Positions 18,242 to 28,214 of a stretch of DNA of 64,000 bases are shown here, piece after piece (the first letter of the stretch is position 1; the number at the start of each line of letters is the position of its first letter). A program made the position numbers and the translations under genes. Location: NCBI GenBank assembly GCA_028280565.1, contig JANQLQ010000049.1, positions 28,390-92,389 of the forward strand. The letters are read 5' to 3'. Below the pieces are notes generated by a model, which had not been told where the DNA came from, did not search any database, and worked only from the letters and a program-made list of their open reading frames with translations. The stretch is from Fulvivirga sp. GTDB lineage: Bacteria > Bacteroidota > Bacteroidia > Cytophagales > Cyclobacteriaceae.

Positions 18242-19143
18242 AGACGATCTTTTCCTTTCTTGCTTTTTTATGTTGTGTAACGGTAACGGTGCATTCTCAA
18301 AATACCTTTCCAACCTCGGGTAACGTGGGGATTGGTACTCTTAATCCGCAGGTAAAGTTAGATGTCGTTGGGCCGGTACGCTTTAACTTCGGGAGACTTA
18401 CACATTCAGGTAATTTGCCGAATGATAACAACGCCACATTTGTAAATACAGCCTCTACTGGATATGGAATTTATTCCAAAGGAGGGGCAGGTACAAGATA
18501 CTCCTTCCATTTTGAGAACCAGGAAGGGGTTTCAGTTTTGATTGGCAAAGGAAACGGGAATGTGGGGATAGGTACGGTTAATCCACAAGCCAAGTTAGAA
18601 GTAATAGGATCTGTAAGATTTTCTGGTGCTAGGTTGACACATTCAGGTGATATTCCTAATGACAACAATGCGGTGTTTGTTAATACTTCAGGTTTGGGCT
18701 ATGGCCTTTATTCAAAAGGAGGAATCGATTCGAGATACTCCTTCCATTTTGAAAACCAACAAGGACTATCTGTTTTGTATGGACGAGGTGACGGTAAAAT
18801 TGGTGTTGGTACCACAGCTCCCGATGCTCGGCTCACCGTCAAAGGAGACATCCATGCCGAAGAAGTCCGTGTAGATCTGACAGTCCCCGGTCCGGATTAC
18901 GTTTTTGAAGAAGATTACGACCTGCCTACGCTGGAAAGCCTCAAAGAATATGTCCAAGAAAATAAGCATTTACCAGGAACCCCTTCCGCTGCTGAAATGG
19001 AGGTAAACGGGATTGATCTCGGGGTGATGAATATGCTTTTGCTAAAGAAAGTGGAGGAGCTGACACTTTATGTGATTGAGTTAAAGGAGGAGAACAAGAT
19101 GCAAAATGAACTTATCCAAGAAATGATCTATAACCAAAAATAA
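18238..19143 (+). CDS. Exported GIGT-repeat protein, paralogue 2 of 5
   Basis: A 301-residue protein with a signal peptide (MKTIFSFLAFLCCVTVTVHSQ). It contains an internal duplication of about 75-80 residues. GNVGIGTLNPQVKLDVVGPVRF through YSKGGAGTRYSFHFENQEG is repeated as GNVGIGTVNPQAKLEVIGSVRF through YSKGGIDSRYSFHFENQQG. The shared C-terminal cassette follows (KGDIHAEEVRVDL, PDYVFEEDYDLPTL, ENKHLPGTPSAAEM, LGVMNMLLLKKVEELTLYVIE). The start overlaps the previous stop as ATGA, and the next gene starts one base after its stop. The internal repeat and the shared cassette suggest growth of the array by duplication. Confidence 0.75.
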   Translation: MKTIFSFLAFLCCVTVTVHSQNTFPTSGNVGIGTLNPQVKLDVVGPVRFNFGRLTHSGNLPNDNNATFVNTASTGYGIYSKGGAGTRYSFHFENQEGVSVLIGKGNGNVGIGTVNPQAKLEVIGSVRFSGARLTHSGDIPNDNNAVFVNTSGLGYGLYSKGGIDSRYSFHFENQQGLSVLYGRGDGKIGVGTTAPDARLTVKGDIHAEEVRVDLTVPGPDYVFEEDYDLPTLESLKEYVQENKHLPGTPSAAEMEVNGIDLGVMNMLLLKKVEELTLYVIELKEENKMQNELIQEMIYNQK

Positions 19144-19144
19144 A

Positions 19145-20179
19145 ATGAAGAGAACACTTACCATTTGCTTAGCCATGTGCCTTAGCTACCTCTCTTTTTC
19201 TCAATGGAATGGAGGGACTGGCCCTAACCAAATTGATGGACTGATCGAACGAAATGGAAATGTAAAAGCCAATAACCTCTTTTTTGGAAAATATGGTGGT
19301 TCCATACTTGGCAATCCTGATCCTTTCGCGATTTATTCAGATGCGATCAGTGCTGAACAAGACCTTTTGCTTTTTGGGAATCATGACGCCGTTTTGCATC
19401 TAAGGGTTTGGGATGGAGACCTTAAGATAGGCTCCAGTCCAAATGCAATAATTCATAATGATGGATCTGCTTTTTTCAATGGAAAACTTGGGATTGCAAC
19501 TTCTAATCCAGTGGAAAGACTTGATCTAGGCTTAGATTCCAAAATAAACATCAAGATCGGTCGATGGGCTTCAGTGGGAGTTACCGGTAGCGGCATTGCG
19601 ACAATAATCGGCAATAACGCAAAAGCCAGTACTACCCTAGATAACACCATGGAATTCATGACAACTACTGTTGATGGTGCTAAGGCTATAAAAATGCAAT
19701 ATAATGAAGGGATATCCTTTCACACCTACAGGGGTAGTGTTACATCCGGGCAGGCTTTTGATGGTTATGAAAGGATGAGAATAAACAATAACGGTAACGT
19801 TCTTATTGGCAAAACCTCTCAAGCTAACCCGGCCTACAGGCTGGACATAGCCGGCTCGGTGAGAGCCAACGAAATTGTGGTCAATACCACGGGGGCAGAC
19901 TATGTCTTTAAAGCAGATTACACACGGAAAAGCTTAAGGGAGGTTGAAAGCTTTATCCAGGAGAACGGTCACCTGCCGGGTATCCCTTCGGCCGAAGAAA
20001 TGCAAGAAAGTGGGATGGCTGTGGGAGAACTGAATACCAAGCTGTTGGAGAAGATTGAAGAGTTAACATTGTATGTGATCGAGTTAGAGAGAGAAAACTC
20101 TGCTTTAAAAGAAAACCTATTTAAAATCGATGAATTAGCCAATAGGTTAAAGTCTCTCGAAAATGCTCTTAACGAGTGA
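19145..20179 (+). CDS. Exported GIGT-repeat protein, paralogue 3 of 5 (most divergent)
   Basis: A 344-residue protein with a signal peptide (MKRTLTICLAMCLSYLSFSQ). The N-terminal half differs from its neighbours (GTGPNQIDGLIERNGNVKANNLFFG). Only degenerate repeat motifs remain (GKLGIATSNPVERLDLG, GNVLIGKTSQANPAYRLDIAG). The C-terminal cassette is recognisable but altered: ANEIVVNTTGADYVFKADYTRKSL, FIQENGHLPGIPSAEEMQ, VGELNTKLLEKIEELTLYVIELE, then a long coiled coil with a leucine periodicity. This form is close to the general Bacteroidota version of the cassette. It probably has the same type of surface role as the other four. Confidence 0.72.
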   Translation: MKRTLTICLAMCLSYLSFSQWNGGTGPNQIDGLIERNGNVKANNLFFGKYGGSILGNPDPFAIYSDAISAEQDLLLFGNHDAVLHLRVWDGDLKIGSSPNAIIHNDGSAFFNGKLGIATSNPVERLDLGLDSKINIKIGRWASVGVTGSGIATIIGNNAKASTTLDNTMEFMTTTVDGAKAIKMQYNEGISFHTYRGSVTSGQAFDGYERMRINNNGNVLIGKTSQANPAYRLDIAGSVRANEIVVNTTGADYVFKADYTRKSLREVESFIQENGHLPGIPSAEEMQESGMAVGELNTKLLEKIEELTLYVIELERENSALKENLFKIDELANRLKSLENALNE

Positions 20180-20388
20180 ACCTGGTTTTTGTGTTAGGGC
20201 CTTACTCCCCAGCGGTTATAAGACACCCACTTTCATCGATTGATATCCATCGTGAATCAAAGTGTAAAAAAACTGCCTTGATCAATCGTAAACATTCAGC
20301 AAGTAGCCTGGATGAGTATGACCGACTTGAATTGACAGTTAAATGTCTATACAATAGTAAATTTTAAAGTAGTCAAAATCCCTTTATC

Positions 20389-21402
20389 ATGAAAAAAGCT
20401 GTAGTTGTAATATTCTTATCCTTTTGGTCAACATTAGCATTTACTCAAAACACATTCCCTTCTTCCGGCAATGTAGGGATCGGTACCTCTACACCCGGGG
20501 CGCTCTTGGATATAAGCTCACCCGGTGACGGGGCAGACTTGTTAAGGTTTGCGATAGATCGTCCTTGGGTCTTTCGTCAGCAAGGCTCAGGTGCGACAAC
20601 AAGCTTGGTCCTTAAGTCGCTGAATGCTGATAAATTCTTTATTATCAAAGATGACCTGGATCACGATGTTTTTCGTATCCAGTCCACCGAAGGTTCTGCC
20701 TTTTTCAAAGGTAATATGGGCATAGGGCAGTTAAATGCCACTACCAAGTTAGAGGTGCGCGAATCAAAAAGCTTGGCGGACATTAATGCCAATAACGTAG
20801 TAGATGTTTTGAAAGTGAACTTATCCATCCAGGATGGTTTTGTCCCTGGTGATGCAGAGAATAGGATTGTTTTTGATCACCAACAGTGGGGCAGTGGAGG
20901 TTCACGTACTTTTTCTGCCATTGGCTCCGCAAAAGAGGCGGATTCCGGGGGGCTTTATGGTGGCGGACGTCTTGTTTTCTACACCTTGGCAGGGGACCCG
21001 GGAGGGCAAACTGGCCCGGGCATGTCAGAAAGGATGCGGATCAATAGGGAAGGAAATGTAAGCATCGGTACCCCTTCGGCTGATGCGAAACTGACCGTAA
21101 AAGGTGACATCCACGCCGAAGAAGTCCGCGTGGACCTCACTGTACCTGGCCCGGATTATGTTTTTGAAGAAGACTATGATCTACCCACATTAAAGAGCCT
21201 TCAAAGCTATATCCAGGAAAATAAGCATTTGCCGGAGGTGCCCCCAGCGCGTACGATGGAGGAGAGTGGGATCGACTTAGGGGTAATGAACATGCTGTTA
21301 CTCAAGAAAGTAGAGGAACTAACACTGCATTTGATCCAACAAAATGAAAACATGGAGAGAATGCAAGATGAGATTGATGAACTAAAAAAAGCTAAAAAAT
21401 GA
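20389..21402 (+). CDS. Exported GIGT-repeat protein, paralogue 4 of 5
   Basis: A 337-residue protein with a signal peptide (MKKAVVVIFLSFWSTLAFTQ). It has GNVGIGTSTPGALLDISSPG near the N-terminus, a unique middle (residues about 50-220), and GNVSIGTPSADAKLTVKGDIHAEEV leading into the C-terminal cassette. That cassette is nearly the same as in paralogue 2 (VRVDLTVPGPDYVFEEDYDL). A coiled coil ends the protein. A 209-base spacer separates it from paralogue 3, so it may have its own promoter. The four-base ATGA overlap with paralogue 5 indicates coupling. Confidence 0.75.
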   Translation: MKKAVVVIFLSFWSTLAFTQNTFPSSGNVGIGTSTPGALLDISSPGDGADLLRFAIDRPWVFRQQGSGATTSLVLKSLNADKFFIIKDDLDHDVFRIQSTEGSAFFKGNMGIGQLNATTKLEVRESKSLADINANNVVDVLKVNLSIQDGFVPGDAENRIVFDHQQWGSGGSRTFSAIGSAKEADSGGLYGGGRLVFYTLAGDPGGQTGPGMSERMRINREGNVSIGTPSADAKLTVKGDIHAEEVRVDLTVPGPDYVFEEDYDLPTLKSLQSYIQENKHLPEVPPARTMEESGIDLGVMNMLLLKKVEELTLHLIQQNENMERMQDEIDELKKAKK

Positions 21403-22397
21403 AACCAATCGCTATTTTACCGATCCTAATTTGTTCATTTACCGGGTTATTTGGACAACAAGGTACTATCATATTTAACAATTCTGCCACGCCAGGTCTA
21501 AACTCCATCGGGCCATTCGATGCCAACAAGAGTCTTCGTCTCAATGGCGAAAGGAATATTGAACTGGTGATCAACGAAGAAAATCAATACGGGGATGCTG
21601 CACTGAACATCTGGAAAGACGGTATAGGAACGGTCCCGTTTTTCAGGGTGCAAAACGATGGAAGGGTCGGGATCGGTACGGCCACACCTTCTCAAAGATT
21701 AGAGATATTTAATCAATCCCCCTTTAATATGAATGAGGGTAGTGAATTCCAGGATCACATCTCCCTGCATTCGGTTGAACATGGTCAAGGAAGTTTTTTT
21801 GGAGGGATAACGTGGAGGTCAGCGGCCGGCCGGCGTCGCGCCGCTATTGCAGCTACGCGTGAACATCCGGATGCCGATTTCATTGGCCTGGCCTTTTTTA
21901 CACGAGGAACGGACGGCCCAGGGCCTATGTATGAAAGTATGAGGATCACAAGGAATGGCGCCGTTGGGATCGGTACTACTGCTCCCGATGCTACGCTTGC
22001 CGTAAAAGGCGATATCCACGCCGAAGAAGTACGAGTGGATCTTAATGTACCCGGTCCTGATTATGTTTTCGAGGAAGATTATGACTTGCCTTCTCTTAGC
22101 AGCGTTCAAAACCATATTCGTAAATACAGACATCTCCCAGGAATCCCTCCGGCAAAAGTAATGGAAGCAAACGGGATAGAGGTGGGTAAAATGAATATGC
22201 TGCTCTTAAAAAAAGTTGAAGAGCTCACTTTGTATGTCATACAGCAGGAGGGAAAGATCACCGAGTTGAGAGAAGGGCAAAATTCAAAAGAGAAAGACTT
22301 AGAAGTTAAAATCAATAGACTCATGCTTCAGCAAGGGGAATTATTAGAAAGGCTGGAGGCCCAAGGTCGAAGGATAAAAGAACTAAGTAGCAATTAA
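21399..22397 (+). CDS. Exported GIGT-repeat protein, paralogue 5 of 5
   Basis: A 332-residue protein with a signal peptide (MKPIAILPILICSFTGLFGQ). The repeats GRVGIGTATPSQRLEIFNQ and GAVGIGTTAPDATLAVKGDI flank a unique middle that includes a short arginine-rich turn (AAGRRRAAIAATREH). The C-terminal cassette matches the family (EEVRVDLNVPGPDYVFEEDYDL, HLPGIPPAKVMEANGIEV, KMNMLLLKKVEELTLYVIQQ). It ends in the longest coiled coil of the five (about 50 residues). It overlaps paralogue 4 by four bases. It is the last of the tandem set; a type IX-sorted protein follows 83 bases later. Confidence 0.75.
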   Translation: MKPIAILPILICSFTGLFGQQGTIIFNNSATPGLNSIGPFDANKSLRLNGERNIELVINEENQYGDAALNIWKDGIGTVPFFRVQNDGRVGIGTATPSQRLEIFNQSPFNMNEGSEFQDHISLHSVEHGQGSFFGGITWRSAAGRRRAAIAATREHPDADFIGLAFFTRGTDGPGPMYESMRITRNGAVGIGTTAPDATLAVKGDIHAEEVRVDLNVPGPDYVFEEDYDLPSLSSVQNHIRKYRHLPGIPPAKVMEANGIEVGKMNMLLLKKVEELTLYVIQQEGKITELREGQNSKEKDLEVKINRLMLQQGELLERLEAQGRRIKELSSN

Positions 22398-22480
22398 TGT
22401 GTATATACACGTGAGTTGTTAGATCCTCGGATTTTAAATTTTAAAACACAATCAAACATTTCAACCACCCGAATTTTAAG

Positions 22481-23692
22481 ATGATGAAAAGTTTAATAAG
22501 TATTACTGTAATCTTTGTTGTTCTACATACCATGGTGTATGGGGTAGACGTCGAATTTACCATTAAGAATAATGTCGGTGATCCAATCATTATTAATTCT
22601 GACAAAACATTTTCTGCCGAGATCATATTGAAATCAACACGCTCTACGCCCCATGGACAACTGGAGATATTCTTAAGGAATCCGGATGGAAACGCCGAAA
22701 GAGTATACTATTGCGGTGGGAGCCTTTGTGTAAGAGCCGAGAACTGGATATGGGCAGACAATTTAAGTTCGTATGTTTTTTTGGCGGAAAATATATCGTT
22801 TGATGTAGAGACAGCGATACATCAGCAGGGTTATGGCCAGCTATTTGCCAGGTTTAGGACAAGCTCAGGGACAAATCATAACAGCGAATCCTATGAAACA
22901 TTGAAAGATACCGTCAAACCGCTTCCTGTAAGTAATTTGAGGGGAGATGAAATCACGAGTAACAGCTTTACTTTACGATGGAACACGGGTGCGGATAATG
23001 TCGGTGTTGAGGGATATAGGATTTTCCAGGGAAGTGCTAAAGTCGGTGAAACGGCGAGTAATTTCTTAGCGCTTAGTGACCTTACAAGCTGTACCTCGTA
23101 CACGCTTTCCGTGGAATCCTATGATAAGGTGGGCAATGTATCTTCTAGGTCCACCACCACGGTACAGACCACCTCCGGTCAGCCACAAACGGTAGTTTTA
23201 AACACAGATAGAACAAATGATGTCACCTTAAGCGTAGAAGCAATAACCCAGGTGACGCTAGTGAACGGTTTTGTTTTCAAAGCAGCGTCCAGTTCACATT
23301 CCTTTTCAGCAAGGATAGTGAGTGATGCGTGCCAATCGGCATCTCCAGGTCGCCTGGCATATTTTGGCGATATTAATCGAGAGCCAATAGAAGATGACCA
23401 GGGTGCCGAAACTGTTACTGAACCTGGAGTATTGGGTAATCCCTGGGGTGAAACGAGTTTTCATATTTATCCTAATCCTACCCATCGTTACTTAAACATA
23501 GCCTGTAATGAAAATGGATTTTTCAAGGTGGTGGTGATCTCACAAACGGGTGTGATCGCTAAAGAGTTCGATGCCTTTGGACGTTTGTTTACCCTCGATG
23601 TATCTGCTCTCAAAAATGGAGTCTATTGGGTAAAAGTGATAAAACCGGGGCATAACAGTGCTGAGGTTTTTAAGCTTGCTGTCAACCATTAG
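22481..23692 (+). CDS. Secreted fibronectin type III protein with type IX secretion sorting domain
   Basis: A 403-residue protein. A hydrophobic N-terminal signal (MMKSLISITVIFVVLHTMVYG) is followed by a beta-rich domain of about 120 residues. Residues about 147-232 form a fibronectin type III domain (PLPVSNLRGDEITSNSFTLRW, GYRIFQG, YTLSVESYDKVGNVSSRST). A short segment, NDVTLSVEAITQVTLVNGFVFKA, then resembles the three-strand coathanger stack seen before sorting domains. The C-terminal 75 residues (FHIYPNPTHRYLNIAC to GVYWVKV) are a type A sorting domain, so export by the type IX system and anchoring or release at the cell surface are expected. Its position after the five-gene array suggests a shared surface function, but this is inference. 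Confidence 0.8.
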   Translation: MMKSLISITVIFVVLHTMVYGVDVEFTIKNNVGDPIIINSDKTFSAEIILKSTRSTPHGQLEIFLRNPDGNAERVYYCGGSLCVRAENWIWADNLSSYVFLAENISFDVETAIHQQGYGQLFARFRTSSGTNHNSESYETLKDTVKPLPVSNLRGDEITSNSFTLRWNTGADNVGVEGYRIFQGSAKVGETASNFLALSDLTSCTSYTLSVESYDKVGNVSSRSTTTVQTTSGQPQTVVLNTDRTNDVTLSVEAITQVTLVNGFVFKAASSSHSFSARIVSDACQSASPGRLAYFGDINREPIEDDQGAETVTEPGVLGNPWGETSFHIYPNPTHRYLNIACNENGFFKVVVISQTGVIAKEFDAFGRLFTLDVSALKNGVYWVKVIKPGHNSAEVFKLAVNH

Positions 23693-23880
23693 ATGACTCA
23701 ATATGACTTTTATTCTTCACATAACCCTACAGGTGTTCCCCATTCGTGAAATTAGGGTACGCTAAGGAGCCTTAGAATGGAGGGGGGAAGCCTGAGATCT
23801 TTAAGGCCTTGGCACTGAAAAAACGTTCTGCCATGTGGAAAAACTTATCTATCTTAGCAAGCTAATAGCGAAAAAAGTAG

Positions 23881-24993
23881 ATGAAAAAAGCGCTTATTAC
23901 AGGTATTACCGGTCAAGATGGGGCTTATTTGGCAGAGTTCTTACTCAATAAGGGGTATGAAGTACATGGCATAAAAAGGAGAAGCTCCCTGTTCAATACG
24001 GACAGGATCGACCATTTGTACCAAGATCCCCATGAACAGGATTTGAGGTTAAAATTACACTATGGAGACCTCACGGATTCAGCCAATATTATCCGGATTA
24101 TCCAAGAGGTGCAACCGGATGAGATCTATAACTTGGGGGCCATGTCACATGTAAAAGTCAGCTTCGATGCCCCGGAATATACAGCGAATGTCGACGGTTT
24201 GGGTACGCTACGCATTTTAGAAGCAGTGCGTTTGCTAGGATTGACCCAGAAAACAAAAATATATCAAGCGAGTACCTCGGAGCTCTACGGGCTAGTGCAG
24301 GAAGTGCCGCAAAAGGAAACGACACCCTTTTATCCTAGGTCGCCTTATGCTGCAGCTAAGCTCTACGGCTATTGGATCACCGTAAACTACAGGGAGGCTT
24401 ACGGCATGTTCGCTACAAACGGTATACTTTTCAACCACGAGTCCCCATTGAGAGGCGAGACTTTCGTTACCCGGAAGATCACTCGTGCCGCGGCTCGAAT
24501 TGCGCTGGGACTTCAAGACACCCTATACCTCGGGAACCTGGACGCTAAAAGAGACTGGGGTCATGCCAAGGACTATGTAGAAGCGATGTGGCTCATCCTC
24601 CAACAAAAGGAACCAGAAGACTTTGTCATAGCTACAGGTATAACAACGACAGTAAGAGAATTTGTACTCAAAGTTTTTACTGCATTGGGGATAGCCCTGG
24701 AGTTTGAAGGCAAAGAAGATAACGAGATCGCTCGTGTGGCTGGGTTTACAGATCCTGCTTTTAAGGTGAAAGAAGGACAAGTAGTAGTAAAAGTGGATCC
24801 CACCTATTACAGGCCTACCGAGGTAGACTTGCTGATCGGGGACCCGACTAAAGCAAAAGAAAAGTTAGGCTGGCAACCCAAGTATAACTTGGACCAACTG
24901 GTAGAAGATATGGTCCGAGCTGACATTGAGCTATTTAAAAAAGACCAATATCTCCACGAAGGAGGCCATAAGATCCTGAATTATCACGAATAG
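23881..24993 (+). CDS. gmd: GDP-mannose 4,6-dehydratase Gmd
   Basis: A 370-residue SDR dehydratase. The motif [16 protein letters not shown] lies at residues 7-22, followed by [35 protein letters not shown] (catalytic Thr/Ser and Glu) and [12 protein letters not shown] (Tyr and Lys). [16 protein letters not shown] is diagnostic for Gmd. It converts GDP-mannose to GDP-4-keto-6-deoxymannose. The stop overlaps the GTG start of the GDP-fucose synthase gene by one base (TAGTG), so the two are translationally coupled. Length and motifs are fully normal. Confidence 0.96.
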   Translation: MKKALITGITGQDGAYLAEFLLNKGYEVHGIKRRSSLFNTDRIDHLYQDPHEQDLRLKLHYGDLTDSANIIRIIQEVQPDEIYNLGAMSHVKVSFDAPEYTANVDGLGTLRILEAVRLLGLTQKTKIYQASTSELYGLVQEVPQKETTPFYPRSPYAAAKLYGYWITVNYREAYGMFATNGILFNHESPLRGETFVTRKITRAAARIALGLQDTLYLGNLDAKRDWGHAKDYVEAMWLILQQKEPEDFVIATGITTTVREFVLKVFTALGIALEFEGKEDNEIARVAGFTDPAFKVKEGQVVVKVDPTYYRPTEVDLLIGDPTKAKEKLGWQPKYNLDQLVEDMVRADIELFKKDQYLHEGGHKILNYHE

Positions 24994-25931
24994 TGAATAA
25001 AAACGCTAAAATATACATTGCCGGTCATAAGGGTATGGTGGGCTCAGCCATTTTGAGAAGGCTGCAAAAAGAAGGTTTTGAAAATTTTGTTCTTCGGTCT
25101 TCCAAAGAGCTGGATTTAAGGGTACAACAAGACGTTGAAAACTTCTTTAAGGAAGAAAAGCCGGAATACGTTTTCCTAGCTGCTGCCAAAGTCGGGGGTA
25201 TCCTTGCTAACAATACTTATCGTGCGGAATTCTTGTATGATAACTTAATGATCCAAAACAATGTAATCCACCAGGCCTATGTTAACGGAGTAAAAAAGCT
25301 ACTGTTCCTTGGGTCGTCTTGCATTTATCCCAAGCATGCTCCCCAACCCTTAAAAGAAGAGTACCTACTAACAGGGGAATTAGAGCCTACCAATGAGCCC
25401 TACGCCATAGCCAAAATTGCAGGTATAAAGATGTGCGACGCTTACCGGGATCAATATGGCTGTAATTTTATTTCCGCCATGCCTACTAATTTGTATGGCC
25501 CGAATGATAATTATGATCTTAAAACTTCCCATGTGCTGCCGGCTCTAATACGGAAGTTCCATGAGGCCAAGGTAGAAAATAAGCCTTTCGTGGAGGTTTG
25601 GGGAACGGGTTCGCCGAGGCGGGAGTTTATGCATGTGGATGATTTGGCGGGTGCTTGTTTGTTTCTGATGGAGAATTATAATGAACCGGGGTTTGTGAAT
25701 GTAGGTACGGGGGTAGATGTGACGATCAAGGAGTTAGCGGAGATGATCAGGGATATTGTTGGGTATGTGGGGAAAATCCAGTGGGATACTTCTAAACCGG
25801 ATGGGACACCTAGGAAGTTGATGGATGTTTCATTGTTAGGCAAAATGGAATGGGAAAGCAGGATTGATCTGGAAGAAGGTTTGAGGTTAGAAATAGAGAG
25901 TTTAGCCTCAATTTTGAAACATGAAGTTTAG
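24993..25931 (+). CDS. fcl: GDP-L-fucose synthase Fcl
   Basis: A 312-residue SDR epimerase/reductase that begins with GTG at the gmd stop. Motifs: [14 protein letters not shown] near residue 10, [22 protein letters not shown] near 63-84, [19 protein letters not shown], and [14 protein letters not shown] (Tyr and Lys). [13 protein letters not shown] and [11 protein letters not shown] are also typical. It completes GDP-L-fucose synthesis from the Gmd product by 3,5-epimerisation and NADPH-dependent reduction. The last third of the gene is richer in G and in GGG/GTG codons than the rest, a mild shift I could not explain. GDP-fucose would feed the glycosyltransferases downstream. Confidence 0.95.
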   Translation: MNKNAKIYIAGHKGMVGSAILRRLQKEGFENFVLRSSKELDLRVQQDVENFFKEEKPEYVFLAAAKVGGILANNTYRAEFLYDNLMIQNNVIHQAYVNGVKKLLFLGSSCIYPKHAPQPLKEEYLLTGELEPTNEPYAIAKIAGIKMCDAYRDQYGCNFISAMPTNLYGPNDNYDLKTSHVLPALIRKFHEAKVENKPFVEVWGTGSPRREFMHVDDLAGACLFLMENYNEPGFVNVGTGVDVTIKELAEMIRDIVGYVGKIQWDTSKPDGTPRKLMDVSLLGKMEWESRIDLEEGLRLEIESLASILKHEV

Positions 25932-26236
25932 TCCCTTCATCCAATAAATTATAGGTAAGATCTTTTAAAAATCGAGAATAACCTTTCCTGAGATCTGTTG
26001 TACTTCGAATCTTTGTTAAGCTTTAATCGCAGTTTTTGTATACCAGTATTAGGAAGTGGATCTTAAACCATAAGCTAGATAGAATGTGCCCTTACATTAG
26101 TTGGGGAGAATCTTTTTTGAGTGAAATTAATGATGTACCAAAGACGCAAAGGAATTATCATTTACCGATCTAATTATTGAAGTTGAGAAGAAGTAGTTAA
26201 GAATACTTAAAATTGAAATAATCCATATAAAGTGGT
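25932..26236. other. AT-rich intergenic spacer before the glycosyltransferase block
   Basis: No gene was seen. Near 26143 there is a short CCAAAGACGCAAAGGA run that resembles one end of the CTTTGCG-type repeat arms. Base composition falls sharply to AT-rich here and stays so until about 37.2 kb, so this spacer marks a compositional boundary. Confidence 0.45.
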
Positions 26237-26992
26237 ATGAGCAACCAGAAAAATGAAGTCCGTGAATTTTATAATCAATTTGCCTATGATGTCTTGTTAG
26301 AAGACCTTAAACTACCTAATAGAAGACAGCTAGAAGTAATAAAGTTATGCAAGAACTTTGTTCATAAGAAATCAAGGGTCTTAGAAATTGGCTGCGGTAT
26401 CGGTATAATAACAAAAGCATTGGCCAGCAGTGTTGGTGAGATCAAGGGTTTGGATATTAGTGATAAAAACATTCAAATAGCAAGTAAAATTTCTAGTGCT
26501 AAGAACATTTCATTTTACTGTATTAACATTATTGAAGATAACTTAGAAAGTTTAAAGAACTATGATTTTGTAATATTGGCTGATGTGATTGAGCATATTC
26601 CCCTTGACAGACATGAAGAATTATTCGAGAAAATTTGGGATGTCACCAATGAGAATGCATCGGTTATATTAACCTACCCATCTCCTGAATACCAAGTTTT
26701 TTTGAGGGAAAAAAATCCAAGTGCATTGCAGATTATTGATGAAGTTATTCAAGTCAATTCTATTTTGTCTTCAAGTCAAATGAACTTAAGGTACTTTTCT
26801 TATAAAAGTGTTTTTGGGAACCTAAATAACTACTGTCACCTTGTCTTAACAAAGACAACGAAATTCGTTAAAAAAGGAAAAAAGTATTCTTTTTTCAATA
26901 AAATTCAATTTAAGCTTCAATCTATGACTTGGAGAGTCCAGAACCTGCTTGCTTATAGGAAATTGAAAAATCTTAGGTCTAGACAAGCTTAA
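26237..26992 (+). CDS. Class I SAM-dependent methyltransferase
   Basis: A 251-residue protein with the SAM-binding motif I VLEIGCGIG near residues 49-57, followed by IKGLDISD (motif II acidic residue) and DFVILADVIEHIP, the typical post-motif II and III region. It starts with a short helical region (EVREFYNQFAY) common in methyltransferases of polysaccharide loci. A target in the neighbouring glycan pathway (a sugar hydroxyl or carboxyl group) is likely but unproven. The C-terminal 40 residues are basic and may contact the membrane or another protein. Codon use is AT-rich like the genes downstream. Confidence 0.8.
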   Translation: MSNQKNEVREFYNQFAYDVLLEDLKLPNRRQLEVIKLCKNFVHKKSRVLEIGCGIGIITKALASSVGEIKGLDISDKNIQIASKISSAKNISFYCINIIEDNLESLKNYDFVILADVIEHIPLDRHEELFEKIWDVTNENASVILTYPSPEYQVFLREKNPSALQIIDEVIQVNSILSSSQMNLRYFSYKSVFGNLNNYCHLVLTKTTKFVKKGKKYSFFNKIQFKLQSMTWRVQNLLAYRKLKNLRSRQA

Positions 26993-27047
26993 GCTTCAAT
27001 TAAAATTGAATGTTTGGTAATAAATTCATTCTCCCTTTATAGTAAAT

Positions 27048-28214
27048 ATGCATAAACCAAAAATCGCGGTTTATACGCGGAATTATCTGAATAATTCCAT
27101 GACTTTTATTTTTAGACAAATAAAACAAATGGATAGTTCGTATGATATACATGTTTTTACAACAGAGATTCGAAATCTCAATAAGTTTAAACGATCAAAC
27201 ATTCATTGCTTCAAAAGAAGTTATGTTGAGGAAATCATAAGTAAAATAAAAACCAAATTCTTTGGTAAATATCAAAACTTATCTTTCAGACAGATTAACT
27301 CTTTTTCAGCCCTGATAGACGAGAATAAAATAGAGTTAATTCACGCTCATTTTGGGTATGGAGCCCTACAAATCTATCCTATTGCGAAAAAAAAACATAT
27401 CCCGTTGTTAGTCCATTTTCATGGAGTAGATGCTTCACTGATGTTAAAAAAAAAGAATTATGTCGAACAGCTAAGGGAAATGATGAAATATGCTAAAGCA
27501 ATAGCAGTTTCTAAACATATTGCTGCGAACCTAATAGATGCAGGCATTCCCGAAGATAGGATTGAGGTTCAATACTTAGGCATACCAATTGAGCTTTTCA
27601 AGTATGTCAAGAGAACTAGCCCTTCCAAATTGATAAAAACTCATCGCAATTTACAGTTTATCCAAGTGTCAAACTTTGTTGAAAAAAAGGGGCATATTTA
27701 TTCAATCCTTGCATTTCAAAAATTATTAAACATTTGCCCAGGAGCACATTTAAATTTGATTGGAGAGGGGCCACTTTTGCATTCCTGTAAAAAAGTAGTC
27801 CACAAAAATGGTCTCTCTAATAAGATAAAGTTCCTAGGGGTAAAGAATTCTGAAGAGGTGGCAGAAATAATGAAAAAATCAGACATTTTCCTGCACCATA
27901 GTATAACAAGTAAAAAGGGAGATCAAGAAGGGTTACCTACAGTGCTGATGGAGGCAATGTCAACCGGGATGATAATAATAAGCACATTTCATAGTGGAAT
28001 CCCTGAACTGGTAAAAAATGGATTCAATGGATTCTTAGTCAGGGAAAAGGACATAGAGGGATATTTTTTCGCGATGAAAGAAGTTTTACAACTTGGTGAT
28101 GATAGAATAAATCAAAATGCCAGGAAAACAGTTGTGTCTAGCTTCAGATTGGATAAAAATACTGAATATTTAAAGAAAAAATATTCAGATACTATCACTA
28201 AAAAACAATTTTGA
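27048..28214 (+). CDS. GT4-family glycosyltransferase
   Basis: A 388-residue GT-B glycosyltransferase. In the N-terminal domain, ELIHAHFGYGALQI and LVHFHGVDA match WcaL-type colanic acid glycosyltransferases. The C-terminal domain has FIQVSNFVEKKGH, NLIGEGPLL and KIKFLGVKN. DQEGLPTVLMEAMSTGM (EX7E-type motif) then HSGIPELVKNGFNGFLV are the donor-binding hallmarks of family GT4. It should transfer a sugar from a nucleotide donor to a lipid-linked intermediate at the inner face of the inner membrane. Donor and acceptor cannot be read from sequence; GDP-fucose from the upstream genes is one possibility. Confidence 0.86.
   Translation: MHKPKIAVYTRNYLNNSMTFIFRQIKQMDSSYDIHVFTTEIRNLNKFKRSNIHCFKRSYVEEIISKIKTKFFGKYQNLSFRQINSFSALIDENKIELIHAHFGYGALQIYPIAKKKHIPLLVHFHGVDASLMLKKKNYVEQLREMMKYAKAIAVSKHIAANLIDAGIPEDRIEVQYLGIPIELFKYVKRTSPSKLIKTHRNLQFIQVSNFVEKKGHIYSILAFQKLLNICPGAHLNLIGEGPLLHSCKKVVHKNGLSNKIKFLGVKNSEEVAEIMKKSDIFLHHSITSKKGDQEGLPTVLMEAMSTGMIIISTFHSGIPELVKNGFNGFLVREKDIEGYFFAMKEVLQLGDDRINQNARKTVVSSFRLDKNTEYLKKKYSDTITKKQF

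Noticed and set aside
22399..22410. Palindrome GTGTATATACAC after paralogue 5 as a terminator
   Set aside because: No following T-run and the stem is AT-rich; it could be a binding site but there is no support.
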